Positions 8,024 to 13,949 are shown, numbered from the stretch's first letter. The stretch: 40,040 nucleotides of DNA from Candidatus Moraniibacteriota bacterium (GCA_028715015.1 JAQTLF010000007.1:1-40040); one strand, 5' to 3'. The notes: generated from the letters alone by a model not told the origin. Program-made: numbers and translations.

Positions 8024-8048
8024 AAAACAACCATTGAGATTGTTTTAT
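8024..8048 (-). terminator. Second terminator-like hairpin upstream of the branched leader
   Basis: Minus strand AAAACAATC, loop TCAAT, GGTTGTTTT, then a T run. It lies between the promoter at 8109-8138 and the branched structure. Confidence 0.5.
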
Positions 8049-8108
8049 GCTTATTAACATTTTTGAGCCTTATTTGTTGCTATGGCTCTCTTAAAGCAAA
8101 AACCCCTT

Positions 8109-8138
8109 GTTATACTATTCTATTGTGTGTAATAACAA
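8109..8138 (-). promoter_or_regulatory. Putative promoter for the element leader and membrane gene
   Basis: TTGTTA (8138-8133), 18 bp, TATAAC (8114-8109) on the minus strand. It would give a leader of about 260 nt containing both hairpin systems. Confidence 0.5.
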
Positions 8139-8260
8139 AGACTAGCAAAGACAGAAATTGCCTGATTAGGCTATGAAATGAAGTTTTCACGTATTCTCTT
8201 GACGATAGGTCTCCATTGCATTATAGTTATTAAAAGGTGGTTCCATGGAAATTGTTCTTT

Positions 8261-8267
8261 GTCCACC
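8261..8267. repeat. Right copy of the GTCCACC attachment core
   Basis: Identical to 3378-3384 in the tRNA-Ala 3' end. Seven bases is short, but serine integrases need only brief identity. Confidence 0.5.
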
Positions 8268-8272
8268 AATTT

Positions 8273-8344
8273 AACTCACAACTAACAACCAATAGCTAAC
8301 AACATTAATTCGTTGATAGTTATATGTTATCAGTTATAGGTTAT
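8273..8344. repeat. Intergenic periodic inverted repeat (CTAACAAC words)
   Basis: CTAACAAC/CAATAGCTAACAAC on the left oppose GTTGATAGTTATATGTTATC-type words on the right. Related words occur in the ileS leader (37140-37215). In the uninterrupted chromosome it would separate tRNA-Ala from tRNA-Ile. Confidence 0.65.
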
Positions 8345-8347
8345 TTT

Positions 8348-8421
8348 GGGCTTATAGCTCAGTTGGTTAGAGCGCGTCACTGATAATGACGAGGTCTCAA
8401 GTTCAAATCTTGATAAGCCCA
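8348..8421 (+). tRNA. tRNA-Ile (anticodon GAT)
   Basis: Acceptor GGGCTTA/TAAGCCC, D arm AGCTCAGTTGGTTAGAGC, anticodon stem CGTCA/TGACG with loop CTGATAA, T loop TTCAAAT, discriminator A at 8421. CCA not encoded. Without the element it would directly follow tRNA-Ala, the pair often found together in rRNA spacers. Confidence 0.97.
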
Positions 8422-8427
8422 CATGAC

Positions 8428-8453
8428 AAATCCCCTTTATGGGGATTTTTGTT
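8428..8453 (+). terminator. Terminator of tRNA-Ile
   Basis: AAATCCCC (8428-8435), loop TTTAT, GGGGATTT (8441-8448), T run. Confidence 0.85.
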
Positions 8454-8457
8454 TTGC

Positions 8458-8487
8458 TTGACAATGGGTGTATAATTAAATTATTAT
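8458..8487 (+). promoter_or_regulatory. Putative promoter for the two small genes
   Basis: TTGACA (8458-8463), 18 bp, TATTAT (8482-8487). TATAAT at 8471 is too close to the -35 box to pair with it. Confidence 0.5.
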
Positions 8488-8593
8488 CATATGTCAATGT
8501 TCATTCCCAATTGAAGGAGGTGAAATCAAGCAACAAAATCCGAAACAGGATGGCACAATCCAATGGCACTTAAAAACCAAACTGGAGGCCAAT

Positions 8594-8770
8594 ATGCCAA
8601 GGAACTCAAGCACGGGACGCAAGCCGAGAAACGACACCAGCACAAAAAAAAGAAAGCGGATTCGTTTCATGAGAGAGGAACAGCGAAGGCGTGAGCAATA
8701 TATTCAAAGACAAGAGGCCGCGAAAGAGTCAGCTGAAAAAGCAGATTTCAAAGTAGGCTTTGGACTCTGA
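8594..8770 (+). CDS. Small highly basic protein, unknown
   Basis: 58 codons from ATG (MPRNSSTGRKPRND) to TGA. A GGAGG box five bases before the ATG supports this start. It is rich in R and K with a charged helix (MREEQRRREQYIQRQEAAKE), so RNA or DNA binding is possible. No family recognised. The same frame stays open for 27 codons upstream to a near-complete anti-Shine-Dalgarno match at 8513-8522, where the first plausible codon is ATC at 8525. The gene may therefore be about 80 codons with a non-standard start. It is followed 32 bp later by another small gene and a strong terminator. Confidence 0.6.
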   Translation: MPRNSSTGRKPRNDTSTKKRKRIRFMREEQRRREQYIQRQEAAKESAEKADFKVGFGL

Positions 8771-8802
8771 TACAAAAATTCCAACACTGGGTGGTGCACA
8801 AT

Positions 8803-9039
8803 ATGTTAGACATCAAAAAAGTACACTTATCTCGATCATTAGGCGCAGAAGCCTCACATAAAAAAATGGCGAGGGAAGAGAAAGGAATGATCGGCCCTCA
8901 TAGTATTGGAGATGTTGTAAAAAATAAACTAAAAAGTTTTCAACCTCCTGCCGGACCAGAAGAAATGAGACAATGGATGTTGGAACACCGAAGCGTGCCG
9001 CATCCGGAACTTTCATTCAATGGAACAGCGGATGAATAG
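8803..9039 (+). CDS. Small protein, unknown
   Basis: 78 codons from ATG (MLDIKKVHLSRSLGAEAS) to TAG; a GTG at 8791 would add four residues. A purine-rich GGGTGGTG precedes the ATG. The protein is hydrophilic with basic N-terminal and acidic C-terminal halves (PPAGPEEMRQWMLEHRSVPHPE). I recognise no domain. It shares an apparent transcription unit with the basic protein upstream and ends in a GTGCGT/ACGCAC hairpin and a strong terminator. Confidence 0.55.
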   Translation: MLDIKKVHLSRSLGAEASHKKMAREEKGMIGPHSIGDVVKNKLKSFQPPAGPEEMRQWMLEHRSVPHPELSFNGTADE

Positions 9040-9056
9040 TGCGTAAAAACGCACGT

Positions 9057-9092
9057 AAAGCCCCGACAGACATGGATCGTCGGGGCTTTAGA
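9057..9092. terminator. Strong bidirectional terminator
   Basis: AAAGCCCCGAC (9057-9067) pairs perfectly with GTCGGGGCTTT (9079-9089), 11-nt loop. It closes the small-gene unit and faces the end of trxB. GTGCGT-AAAA-ACGCAC at 9039-9054 adds a second hairpin. Confidence 0.9.
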
Positions 9093-9112
9093 ATTATACA
9101 GACAAAAATATT

Positions 9113-10030
9113 TTATTTCTTCAAAAACTTCTGGATGCTGTGGGCGGCGATGGCGCCTTCGGAAGCTGCGGTGATGATCTGTTTGAATTGGTCCGAACCG
9201 GTCGTGATGTCCCCTGCCGCCCAAATGCCTTTTTTGCTGGTCCTGCCTGAAGTGTCGATTTTCACATATCCTTGGTCATCCAATTCGATCCCCAAATTTT
9301 TGATGAGTTCAGTGTTGGGATCTGATCCGATTTCCGCGAACACTCCATCGACTTTCAAAATCTCACTGTTTTCATAGAGATTGTCCAAAACCAATTCTTC
9401 AACTTTTTCTTGTCCTTTGATTTCTTTGATGTTGGTCATGAAGATGCTTTCTATTTTAGAATTTTTCGCGATTGCTTCTCCCCAAAAAGTTTCGCATCTC
9501 AATTTGTCTCCGCGATAAATCAGATATACTTTTTCGGCGATGTCACCCAGATATACAGCTGCTCCGGCCGCGCTGTCATTGCCGCCAACCACAGCCACAG
9601 TTTTTCCGCGATAGAAAAATCCGTCGCAAGTCGCGCAATATGAAACGCCTTTGCCGGCAAATTCTTTTTCGCCAGGCACGCCAAGATGACGATGTTTTGT
9701 TCCCATGGCCAAAATGATCGTCTTGGCTTCAATTTTGTTTCCATTGCTCAGCAATAAAACAAAGTGTTCATCTTTTTCTTCAATTTCATCCACCAAAAAA
9801 TTCATGATGCCGGCCTTGTCATAGCTTTTTACATGGGCAGTCGCTTTTTGGGCAAATTCAAACCCGGCAATCTTTTCAGTTCCCAACCAATTGCCGATCT
9901 CATGGGTTTGGGTTGTCAGTCCGCCAGCAATTCCGCCAACAACGATGTTGGAAATTCCATAGCGCGAAGCATATACCGAGGCCGAAAGTCCAGCCGGACC
10001 AGAGCCGATTATTGCAAGATCGTAAACCAT
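9113..10030 (-). CDS. trxB: Thioredoxin reductase
   Basis: 305 residues from ATG (MVYDLAIIGSGPAG); an upstream in-frame start would translate the CATGTAG repeat and is rejected. The FAD dinucleotide motif GSGPAG is at 9-14, the redox-active CATC at 132-135 followed by DGFF, an NADPH-binding GGNDSAAGAA segment after it, and the second FAD motif GIWAAGD near the end. This is the low-molecular-weight NADPH-thioredoxin reductase layout. It is the last gene of a three-gene unit with a CsoR-type repressor and a DUF2892 protein and so is probably induced by whatever that repressor senses. Confidence 0.94.
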   Translation of the reverse strand: MVYDLAIIGSGPAGLSASVYASRYGISNIVVGGIAGGLTTQTHEIGNWLGTEKIAGFEFAQKATAHVKSYDKAGIMNFLVDEIEEKDEHFVLLLSNGNKIEAKTIILAMGTKHRHLGVPGEKEFAGKGVSYCATCDGFFYRGKTVAVVGGNDSAAGAAVYLGDIAEKVYLIYRGDKLRCETFWGEAIAKNSKIESIFMTNIKEIKGQEKVEELVLDNLYENSEILKVDGVFAEIGSDPNTELIKNLGIELDDQGYVKIDTSGRTSKKGIWAAGDITTGSDQFKQIITAASEGAIAAHSIQKFLKK

Positions 10031-10098
10031 GTAGCATGTAGCATGTAGCATGTAGCATGGGAATTCATGTTACATGTTATATGTTTTGTGTTATATGA
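10028..10098. repeat. Intergenic periodic inverted repeat (CATGTAG words)
   Basis: Four to five CATGTAG heptamers (10030-10058) followed by ATGTTACATGTTATATG-type words. It overlaps the trxB start codon region. Confidence 0.75.
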
Positions 10099-10101
10099 AA
10101 A

Positions 10102-10356
10102 TTATTGCATTTTTATAAGCGCCCTGATTTGTTTTTCATCAATCTTTTTTCTTTCCGTGATGTTGCAAACCAAACTGTTTTGCAAAATTTCTGCGCCAAG
10201 AGCAGCCACTGCTTCCCTGACAGCCAGAACTTGGTTGATGATCGAGCTGCAATCTTTTTTGCTTTCCACCATCAAGCGCAGTCCTCGCATCTGCCCTTCG
10301 ATGCGCGAGATCCTGTTGATGATTTTCTCTTCGGTTTCTTTTTTGGATTTAGCCAT
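10102..10356 (-). CDS. CsoR/CstR/FrmR-family transcriptional repressor
   Basis: 84 residues of the all-helical DUF156 family of DNA-binding repressors (RISRIEGQMRGLRLMVE at 15-31 is the family signature). Copper-sensing CsoR uses Cys-His-Cys. Here the equivalent residues are C36, N60 and C64: both cysteines remain but the histidine is asparagine. Loss of the copper histidine with retained cysteines is what is reported for persulfide-sensing CstR, so sulfur or redox sensing is more likely than copper. A 17-bp ATACCC-N5-GGGTAT operator lies at the operon promoter. Function as sensor of persulfides is inference. Confidence 0.85.
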   Translation of the reverse strand: MAKSKKETEEKIINRISRIEGQMRGLRLMVESKKDCSSIINQVLAVREAVAALGAEILQNSLVCNITERKKIDEKQIRALIKMQ

Positions 10357-10403
10357 ATTGAAAATATTATTTTATTAACGAATTAAAGGATTAATAAAAA
10401 AAT

Positions 10404-10601
10404 TTATTTTTTTCCGCTCGTATCAATGTCCAAAAATTTGTACAGGAGGCAAAATCCTGTCGTTGAAGTGATCACCATCATCAATGAAAGCACATACAGC
10501 GCCAACCTGGCATAGCCATCAACATACAAACTCCCCACTGCAAAGAAAACCAACGCCAGCACGAAACGCACAATCCTATCCCAAATTCCTTCGTTTTTCA
10601 T
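10404..10601 (-). CDS. DUF2892 (YgaP-type) inner-membrane protein
   Basis: 65 residues with the DUF2892 pattern: an N-terminal RIVRFVLA segment, two transmembrane helices (about 9-25 and 31-52) and the terminal TGFCLLYKFL motif (usually TGxCPLY). In other bacteria this domain is often fused to, or next to, rhodanese sulfurtransferases, which fits the CstR-like repressor and thioredoxin reductase in the same unit. It is the first gene of the operon. No ribosome site is obvious. Confidence 0.85.
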   Translation of the reverse strand: MKNEGIWDRIVRFVLALVFFAVGSLYVDGYARLALYVLSLMMVITSTTGFCLLYKFLDIDTSGKK

Positions 10602-10674
10602 ATTTTTGTGTATAAATTTTTAATATTTTCCTTTTTATTGGAAATTGAAAATTAGAAATTGGAAATTAAACTTA

Positions 10675-10691
10675 ATACCCCTCCAGGGTAT
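10675..10691. promoter_or_regulatory. CsoR/CstR-type operator
   Basis: ATACCC (10675-10680), CTCCA, GGGTAT (10686-10691): the inverted repeat shared by known CsoR-family operators. It overlaps the -10 box of the operon promoter, as expected for repression. Confidence 0.85.
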
Positions 10692-10717
10692 ATTAACACC
10701 TTATCCACAGCTGTCAA
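10690..10717 (-). promoter_or_regulatory. Promoter of DUF2892-csoR-trxB
   Basis: TTGACA (10717-10712), 16 bp, TAATAT (10695-10690), minus strand. The -35 box overlaps the stop codon of the methyltransferase gene. Confidence 0.8.
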
Positions 10718-11487
10718 TAACATTTTTTGCCAACAAGCACAATATTCCTGCCATCAACCACTTCACACTTTTGAATTTCAAACCCGGCTTCAGCAAAAAG
10801 TTTTCTGAGTTCACGCTTGGTGAAAGCGTGATGGAAACGCTGAAATTTTTTTCCGGCATTGTCAGTGAAAGAAATGTGACAATCATTCCAATCCAGTTCA
10901 CTTTGCCCTTTCAACTTTTCAATCCAATTTTTTATGACATATTTATAATATTTTTTTTGCTTGCCTCGACGAAGTGAAACGAAGGCGGGCTTGCCTCGAC
11001 GAATCCGCCAGCTGGCGGAGAAGGCGGGCCATAAATACCAAACCGTGACCACCACCTGTCCCCCATTTTTTGTTGCCCTGAAAAGTTCCTTGGCCACCTC
11101 TTGGCGATATTTTTCCGATGGAAAATGATGAAAAACCGCAATGCTATAGATGCTATTGAAATATGCGTCGGGAAATGCTAGGCTGGTTTGACTGGGATCT
11201 ATTTTTTTGAACTGTCTGTTTTCAGCTCCGTAATGCCCCGCGGCATCATCAATCAGTTGCTGGGAAACATCGACTCCGACATAATTGATTTTTTTGTTTT
11301 CAAAAAGTTCCAACAGTCGTCCATTGCCGCAGCCATAATCCAAAACTGAGTCGCCATCTTTGGCAAAGTCAGCGATGAATTCCAGATTGCGCCAAAAATG
11401 TTTCCGCGTCTGCGAAAATTTCTGCGAAATCATATCATAACCATGTTTCGTCTGCGATAATATTTTTTCAACAGTTTCCTTTTTCAT
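10714..11487 (-). CDS. Trm9/ABH8-like SAM-dependent tRNA methyltransferase
   Basis: 257 residues from ATG (MKKETVEKILSQTK). It matches eukaryotic Trm9 along its length: YDMISQKFSQTRKHFW (17-32; Trm9 has HFSQTRYKPW), the SAM-binding VLDYGCGNGRLL (48-59), an SIAVFHHF motif, GGQVVVTVW, and a C-terminal FHHAFTKREL...VVDGRNIVLVGKK. Trm9 methylates 5-carboxymethyluridine at the wobble base to mcm5U. Its neighbour is Elp3, which makes the carboxymethyl group, so the two probably act in sequence. About 24 residues (PAFSASW to RRGKQ) come from an inserted palindrome at 10959-11030. The start codon abuts that of elp3. Substrate identity is inferred. Confidence 0.85.
   Translation of the reverse strand: MKKETVEKILSQTKHGYDMISQKFSQTRKHFWRNLEFIADFAKDGDSVLDYGCGNGRLLELFENKKINYVGVDVSQQLIDDAAGHYGAENRQFKKIDPSQTSLAFPDAYFNSIYSIAVFHHFPSEKYRQEVAKELFRATKNGGQVVVTVWYLWPAFSASWRIRRGKPAFVSLRRGKQKKYYKYVIKNWIEKLKGQSELDWNDCHISFTDNAGKKFQRFHHAFTKRELRKLFAEAGFEIQKCEVVDGRNIVLVGKKCY
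10959..11030. repeat. GC-rich palindromic repeat inserted in frame in the methyltransferase gene
   Basis: Contains GCTTGCCTCGACGAA twice (10959 and 10989) with GGCGGGC copies and the palindrome CCGCCAGCTGGCGG (11005-11018). Base composition is far above the flanks. The GTCGAGGC/GGCGGGC words are shared with the glmS insertion. Confidence 0.8.
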
Positions 11488-13182
11488 ATGAATAAAGCTT
11501 ACGACAATTTCATCATCTCGGCAATCGAAGAGCTTCCTGGCCATCAGGAAGATTTTGGCAAACTCAAAAAAAGTCTTTGCAAAAAATTCGGAGTGGCCAT
11601 GCCGACCAATGCCGATCTGCGAGACCGCTATAATCAAATGGTTGCCAAAAGAAGCATCAAAAAATCTCCAGCTTTTGAAAAAATCCTTTTGAGCCGTTTG
11701 GTCCGCACACAATCAGGTGTGGCTGTGGTGGCTGTTTTGACCAAGCCTTCGACTTGTCCGGGCAAATGTCTGTATTGCCCATCAGAAAAAGGCATGCCAA
11801 AAAGTTATCTTTCCAATGAGCCGGCTGTGATGCGCGCCATCGATTCAAAATTTGATCCATATTTGCAAGTGCAAAACCGTTTGCGTTCATTGGAACTCAA
11901 TGGGCATCAAACCGACAAGATCGAGTTGATCGTGATGGGAGGAACATTTTCATATTTTCCAAAGACGTATCAGAAAAAATTTATTATCAGATGTTTTCAG
12001 GCAGCGAATGATTATGGAAAAAAGTCATCGGTCATCGGTCATCAGTCATCAGTAAAAAATTCGCCAGCAAATGATGTGCTCCTGAAAGAACAAAAGAAAA
12101 ATGAATCTGCCAAGCACAGGATCATCGGGCTGACTTTGGAAACAAGACCGGACTATATTGATGAAAAGGAAATTTTGAATTTTCGCCAATTGGGCTGCAC
12201 CCGCGTGGAACTTGGAGTGCAAAGCATTTTTGATGACGTTTTGGAGCTGAACAGGCGCGGACACCTCGTTCAGGAGACCGCCAGAGCCACAAAACTGCTC
12301 AAAGATGCCGGTTTCAAGATAAACTATCATATGATGCCAGGGCTTCCAGGAAGCACGCCCAGGCGCGATTTTGCGATGTTTAAGACCCTTTTTTCGGACC
12401 CCAGATTCCAGCCTGACATGCTGAAAATATACCCGACTGTGGTGCTCAAAGACAGTGATCTCTATGACATTTGGAAAGCTGGAAAATATCAGCCGCTCAC
12501 CAACAAACAATTTGAAAAACTGGCCATAAAAATCAAAAGCGAGGCCATCACCCCCTATGTCCGCATCGCGCGATTGGTGCGCGATGTTCCCACATCTTCA
12601 ATCATGGCTGGTCCGATTGTTTCCAATCTCAGACAGATCATCGAAAACAAAACGACCTGCCCTTGCATACGTTGCCGGGAAGTAAAAGGCGGATATCAAA
12701 TCAAAGAAGAAATAGTTTTGGACAGGATCAACTATGCCGCTTCTGATGGTCAGGAAATTTTTTTGCAATATGCTTCACCTGACAAAAAGAAATTGTTCGC
12801 ACTTTTGCGCCTGCGAATTCCCAACACTTCGTGTCATTCCGGACTTGATCCGGAATCCAGTAAGTCTCATCAGACAAAAAAGAACCTGGATTCCCATTTT
12901 CATGGGAATGACAATCTTTATAAATTATTTCCAGTCTTGCAAAATGTCGCGCTTATCCGCGAAGTGCACACCTATGGCAAAATGACCAAGATTGATTCCA
13001 AAGATGCAACTTCCCCACAACATATCGGCCTGGGGAAAAAATTGCTGCTTGAAGCCGAGCGCATTGCCAAAGAAGAATATGGCCTCAAAAAAATTGTAGT
13101 AATTTCGGGAGTAGGAGTGCGCAATTATTATAGAAAGCAGGGGTATAAATTGAAAGACACTTATTTGGTTAAAAGTTTGTAA
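11488..13182 (+). CDS. Elp3-family tRNA U34 carboxymethyltransferase (radical SAM/GNAT)
   Basis: 564 residues. A radical SAM domain with CxxxCxxC at C90, C94, C97 (STCPGKCLYC) and the Elp3-specific LTLETRPDYI and MMPGLPGSTP segments is followed by the zinc-cysteine region (CPCIRCRE) and a GNAT domain (VALIREVHTYG, QHIGLGKKLLLEAERIA). Elp3 uses SAM and acetyl-CoA to place cm5 on wobble uridine of tRNA; bacterial forms act without the other Elongator subunits. Two stretches are encoded by repeat insertions: KSSVIGHQSSVKN in the radical SAM domain and CHSGLDPESS...FHGNDN in the GNAT domain, both at loop positions. The start codon directly abuts the divergent methyltransferase start, and no ribosome site is visible. 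Confidence 0.94.
   Translation: MNKAYDNFIISAIEELPGHQEDFGKLKKSLCKKFGVAMPTNADLRDRYNQMVAKRSIKKSPAFEKILLSRLVRTQSGVAVVAVLTKPSTCPGKCLYCPSEKGMPKSYLSNEPAVMRAIDSKFDPYLQVQNRLRSLELNGHQTDKIELIVMGGTFSYFPKTYQKKFIIRCFQAANDYGKKSSVIGHQSSVKNSPANDVLLKEQKKNESAKHRIIGLTLETRPDYIDEKEILNFRQLGCTRVELGVQSIFDDVLELNRRGHLVQETARATKLLKDAGFKINYHMMPGLPGSTPRRDFAMFKTLFSDPRFQPDMLKIYPTVVLKDSDLYDIWKAGKYQPLTNKQFEKLAIKIKSEAITPYVRIARLVRDVPTSSIMAGPIVSNLRQIIENKTTCPCIRCREVKGGYQIKEEIVLDRINYAASDGQEIFLQYASPDKKKLFALLRLRIPNTSCHSGLDPESSKSHQTKKNLDSHFHGNDNLYKLFPVLQNVALIREVHTYGKMTKIDSKDATSPQHIGLGKKLLLEAERIAKEEYGLKKIVVISGVGVRNYYRKQGYKLKDTYLVKSL
12024..12053. repeat. In-frame heptamer repeat in elp3 (GTCATCGG/GTCATCA words)
   Basis: Four tandem GTCATC(G/A)-type heptamers encode SSVIGHQSSV. 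The same word makes the intergenic hairpin at 30995-31055. Confidence 0.8.
12833..12912. repeat. Cloverleaf-forming palindrome inserted in frame in elp3
   Basis: Outer arms GTCATTCC (12833-12840) and GGAATGAC (12905-12912), inner hairpins TCCGGA...TCCGGA and TCCCAT...ATGGGA, and AATCCAG/CTGGATT. It resembles the widespread GTCATTCC...GGAATCCAG repeats of other bacteria such as neisserial dRS3. It encodes about 27 residues without breaking the frame. Confidence 0.85.
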
Positions 13183-13193
13183 GATAAATAAAG

Positions 13194-13266
13194 GTGTATA
13201 ATGTATCTTGTAGAATGTATTACGTATAAGCACATTCTATACATCATACATAATACAAAATACATA
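13194..13266. repeat. Intergenic periodic inverted repeat (TGTATAA/TGTATCT words)
   Basis: TGTATAATGTATCTTGTAG-type words (13194-13227) oppose ATTCTATACATCATACATAA-type words (13232-13266), between elp3 and the Nudix remnant. Confidence 0.7.
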
Positions 13267-13271
13267 CTGCT

Positions 13272-13661
13272 ATGCTTAAGATTATCATTGCATAAGGGCC
13301 GGTTATTGTTAAGGATAATAAAGTACTGCTAGACATCTCAGGAGAAGATGTTTTTTGGAAGTTTTGTGGCGGACGGGTTCGTGAAAATGAAACACTTATT
13401 CAAACAGCAACCAGACGCGCGAAAGAAGAACTTGGGATTTATTTAACAATACGAAACGAACAACCATTTTTATTACACACCACCAAGGAAAAAGATGGTG
13501 AGATTTTTGACGTTATTCTTGCGCACTTTCTTGCTGATTTTTCCGGTGAACTTGTTTTGGGAGAAGATGTTAAAGAATATGCCTGGCTTGATATCGACAA
13601 TTTGCAAAACAATCTTGCCCCAAACATACCCCCCACTTTGAAACATTTCGGTTTTATTTAA
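13272..13661 (+). pseudogene. Nudix hydrolase gene interrupted by an early stop
   Basis: From ATG the frame reads MLKIIIA, then TAA at 13293, then continues open for 121 codons as GPVIVKDNKVLLDISGED to TAA at 13659. The residues either side of the stop join naturally as a Nudix N-terminus. The Nudix box follows as GGRVRENETLIQTATRRAKEELGI with the first glutamate of REUXEE changed to arginine. No ATG, GTG or TTG in frame lies close enough downstream to restart the domain. A nonsense mutation, a sequencing error or a non-standard ATT start at 13302 would explain it. Confidence 0.75.
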
Positions 13662-13704
13662 AGCATTTTTCATTAAAACTTGCTACAAGCGTGCTGAACA
13701 ATTG

Positions 13705-13733
13705 TTGACAGCATGCTTTTTTGATGTTAAATT
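13705..13733 (+). promoter_or_regulatory. Promoter of the 48-codon gene
   Basis: TTGACA (13705-13710), 17 bp, TAAATT (13728-13733). Confidence 0.8.
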
Positions 13734-13758
13734 CAGACATGTTCTTTTTGATGTTTTC

Positions 13759-13774
13759 AATGTCTTCGGACATT
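13759..13774 (+). promoter_or_regulatory. UUCG-capped leader hairpin
   Basis: AATGTC-TTCG-GACATT forms a perfect 6-bp stem with the very stable cUUCGg tetraloop, in the leader 18 bp before the ribosome site. Confidence 0.7.
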
Positions 13775-13802
13775 ATGTCCCAACTCAATTGGAGGAGAGA
13801 TT

Positions 13803-13949
13803 ATGGAAAAGGCAAGACACCCTTTGGCAACTATCCAAAGATGGCTGGAAAGAAGAGAAAGGATTCTCAAATTGCTAGGCTTCAGAAAAGAAGCTGTCAC
13901 CAAGCCATTGCCAGCACACTCTCCAGGACTCCCGCATCATCGCCGCTAA
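13803..13949 (+). CDS. 48-residue basic protein, unknown
   Basis: ATG to TAA, MEKARHPLATIQRWLERRERILKLL at the start shortened here to its opening; the protein is basic with one probable amphipathic helix (about residues 8-26) and a proline-histidine tail. GGAGGAGAG seven bases before the ATG is one of the best ribosome sites in the window. Promoter, UUCG hairpin, ribosome site, frame and terminator are all present within 300 bp, which argues for a real gene. No family recognised. A longer overlapping frame in another phase has no ribosome site and runs through the terminator into rlmN. Confidence 0.65.
   Translation: MEKARHPLATIQRWLERRERILKLLGFRKEAVTKPLPAHSPGLPHHRR

Larger units (their letters stand above)
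3378..8267. mobile_element. Integrative element inserted at the 3' end of tRNA-Ala
   Basis: About 4.9 kb lies between tRNA-Ala and tRNA-Ile and is bounded by a 7-bp direct repeat GTCCACC (3378-3384 in the tRNA end; 8261-8267). Its content differs from the flanks: a large serine recombinase at one end, small unknown minus-strand genes, more AT-rich DNA and few ribosome sites. In this model attB was the tRNA 3' end followed by the sequence now at 8268. The right boundary rests only on the short repeat and could be off. Confidence 0.7.

Noticed and set aside
7991-8176. Plus-strand 61-codon frame with cysteines and hydrophobic residues
   Set aside because: It has no ribosome site, overlaps the antisense promoter and hairpins of the leader, and has no recognisable pattern.
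8231-8267. Degenerate second copy of the tRNA-Ala 3' end at the right boundary of the element
   Set aside because: Only GTCCACC matches; the preceding bases do not align with the T arm. I keep it only as a short core repeat.
12734-12985. Alternative plus-strand frame within elp3 over the palindrome
   Set aside because: It is an out-of-phase open stretch created by the repeat; the elp3 frame continues through it into the GNAT motifs.
13293-13295. Reassignment of TAA to an amino acid
   Set aside because: Many certain genes here (for example secE, rplA and tRNA-flanked units) end in TAA, and the CPR recoding known to me concerns TGA.
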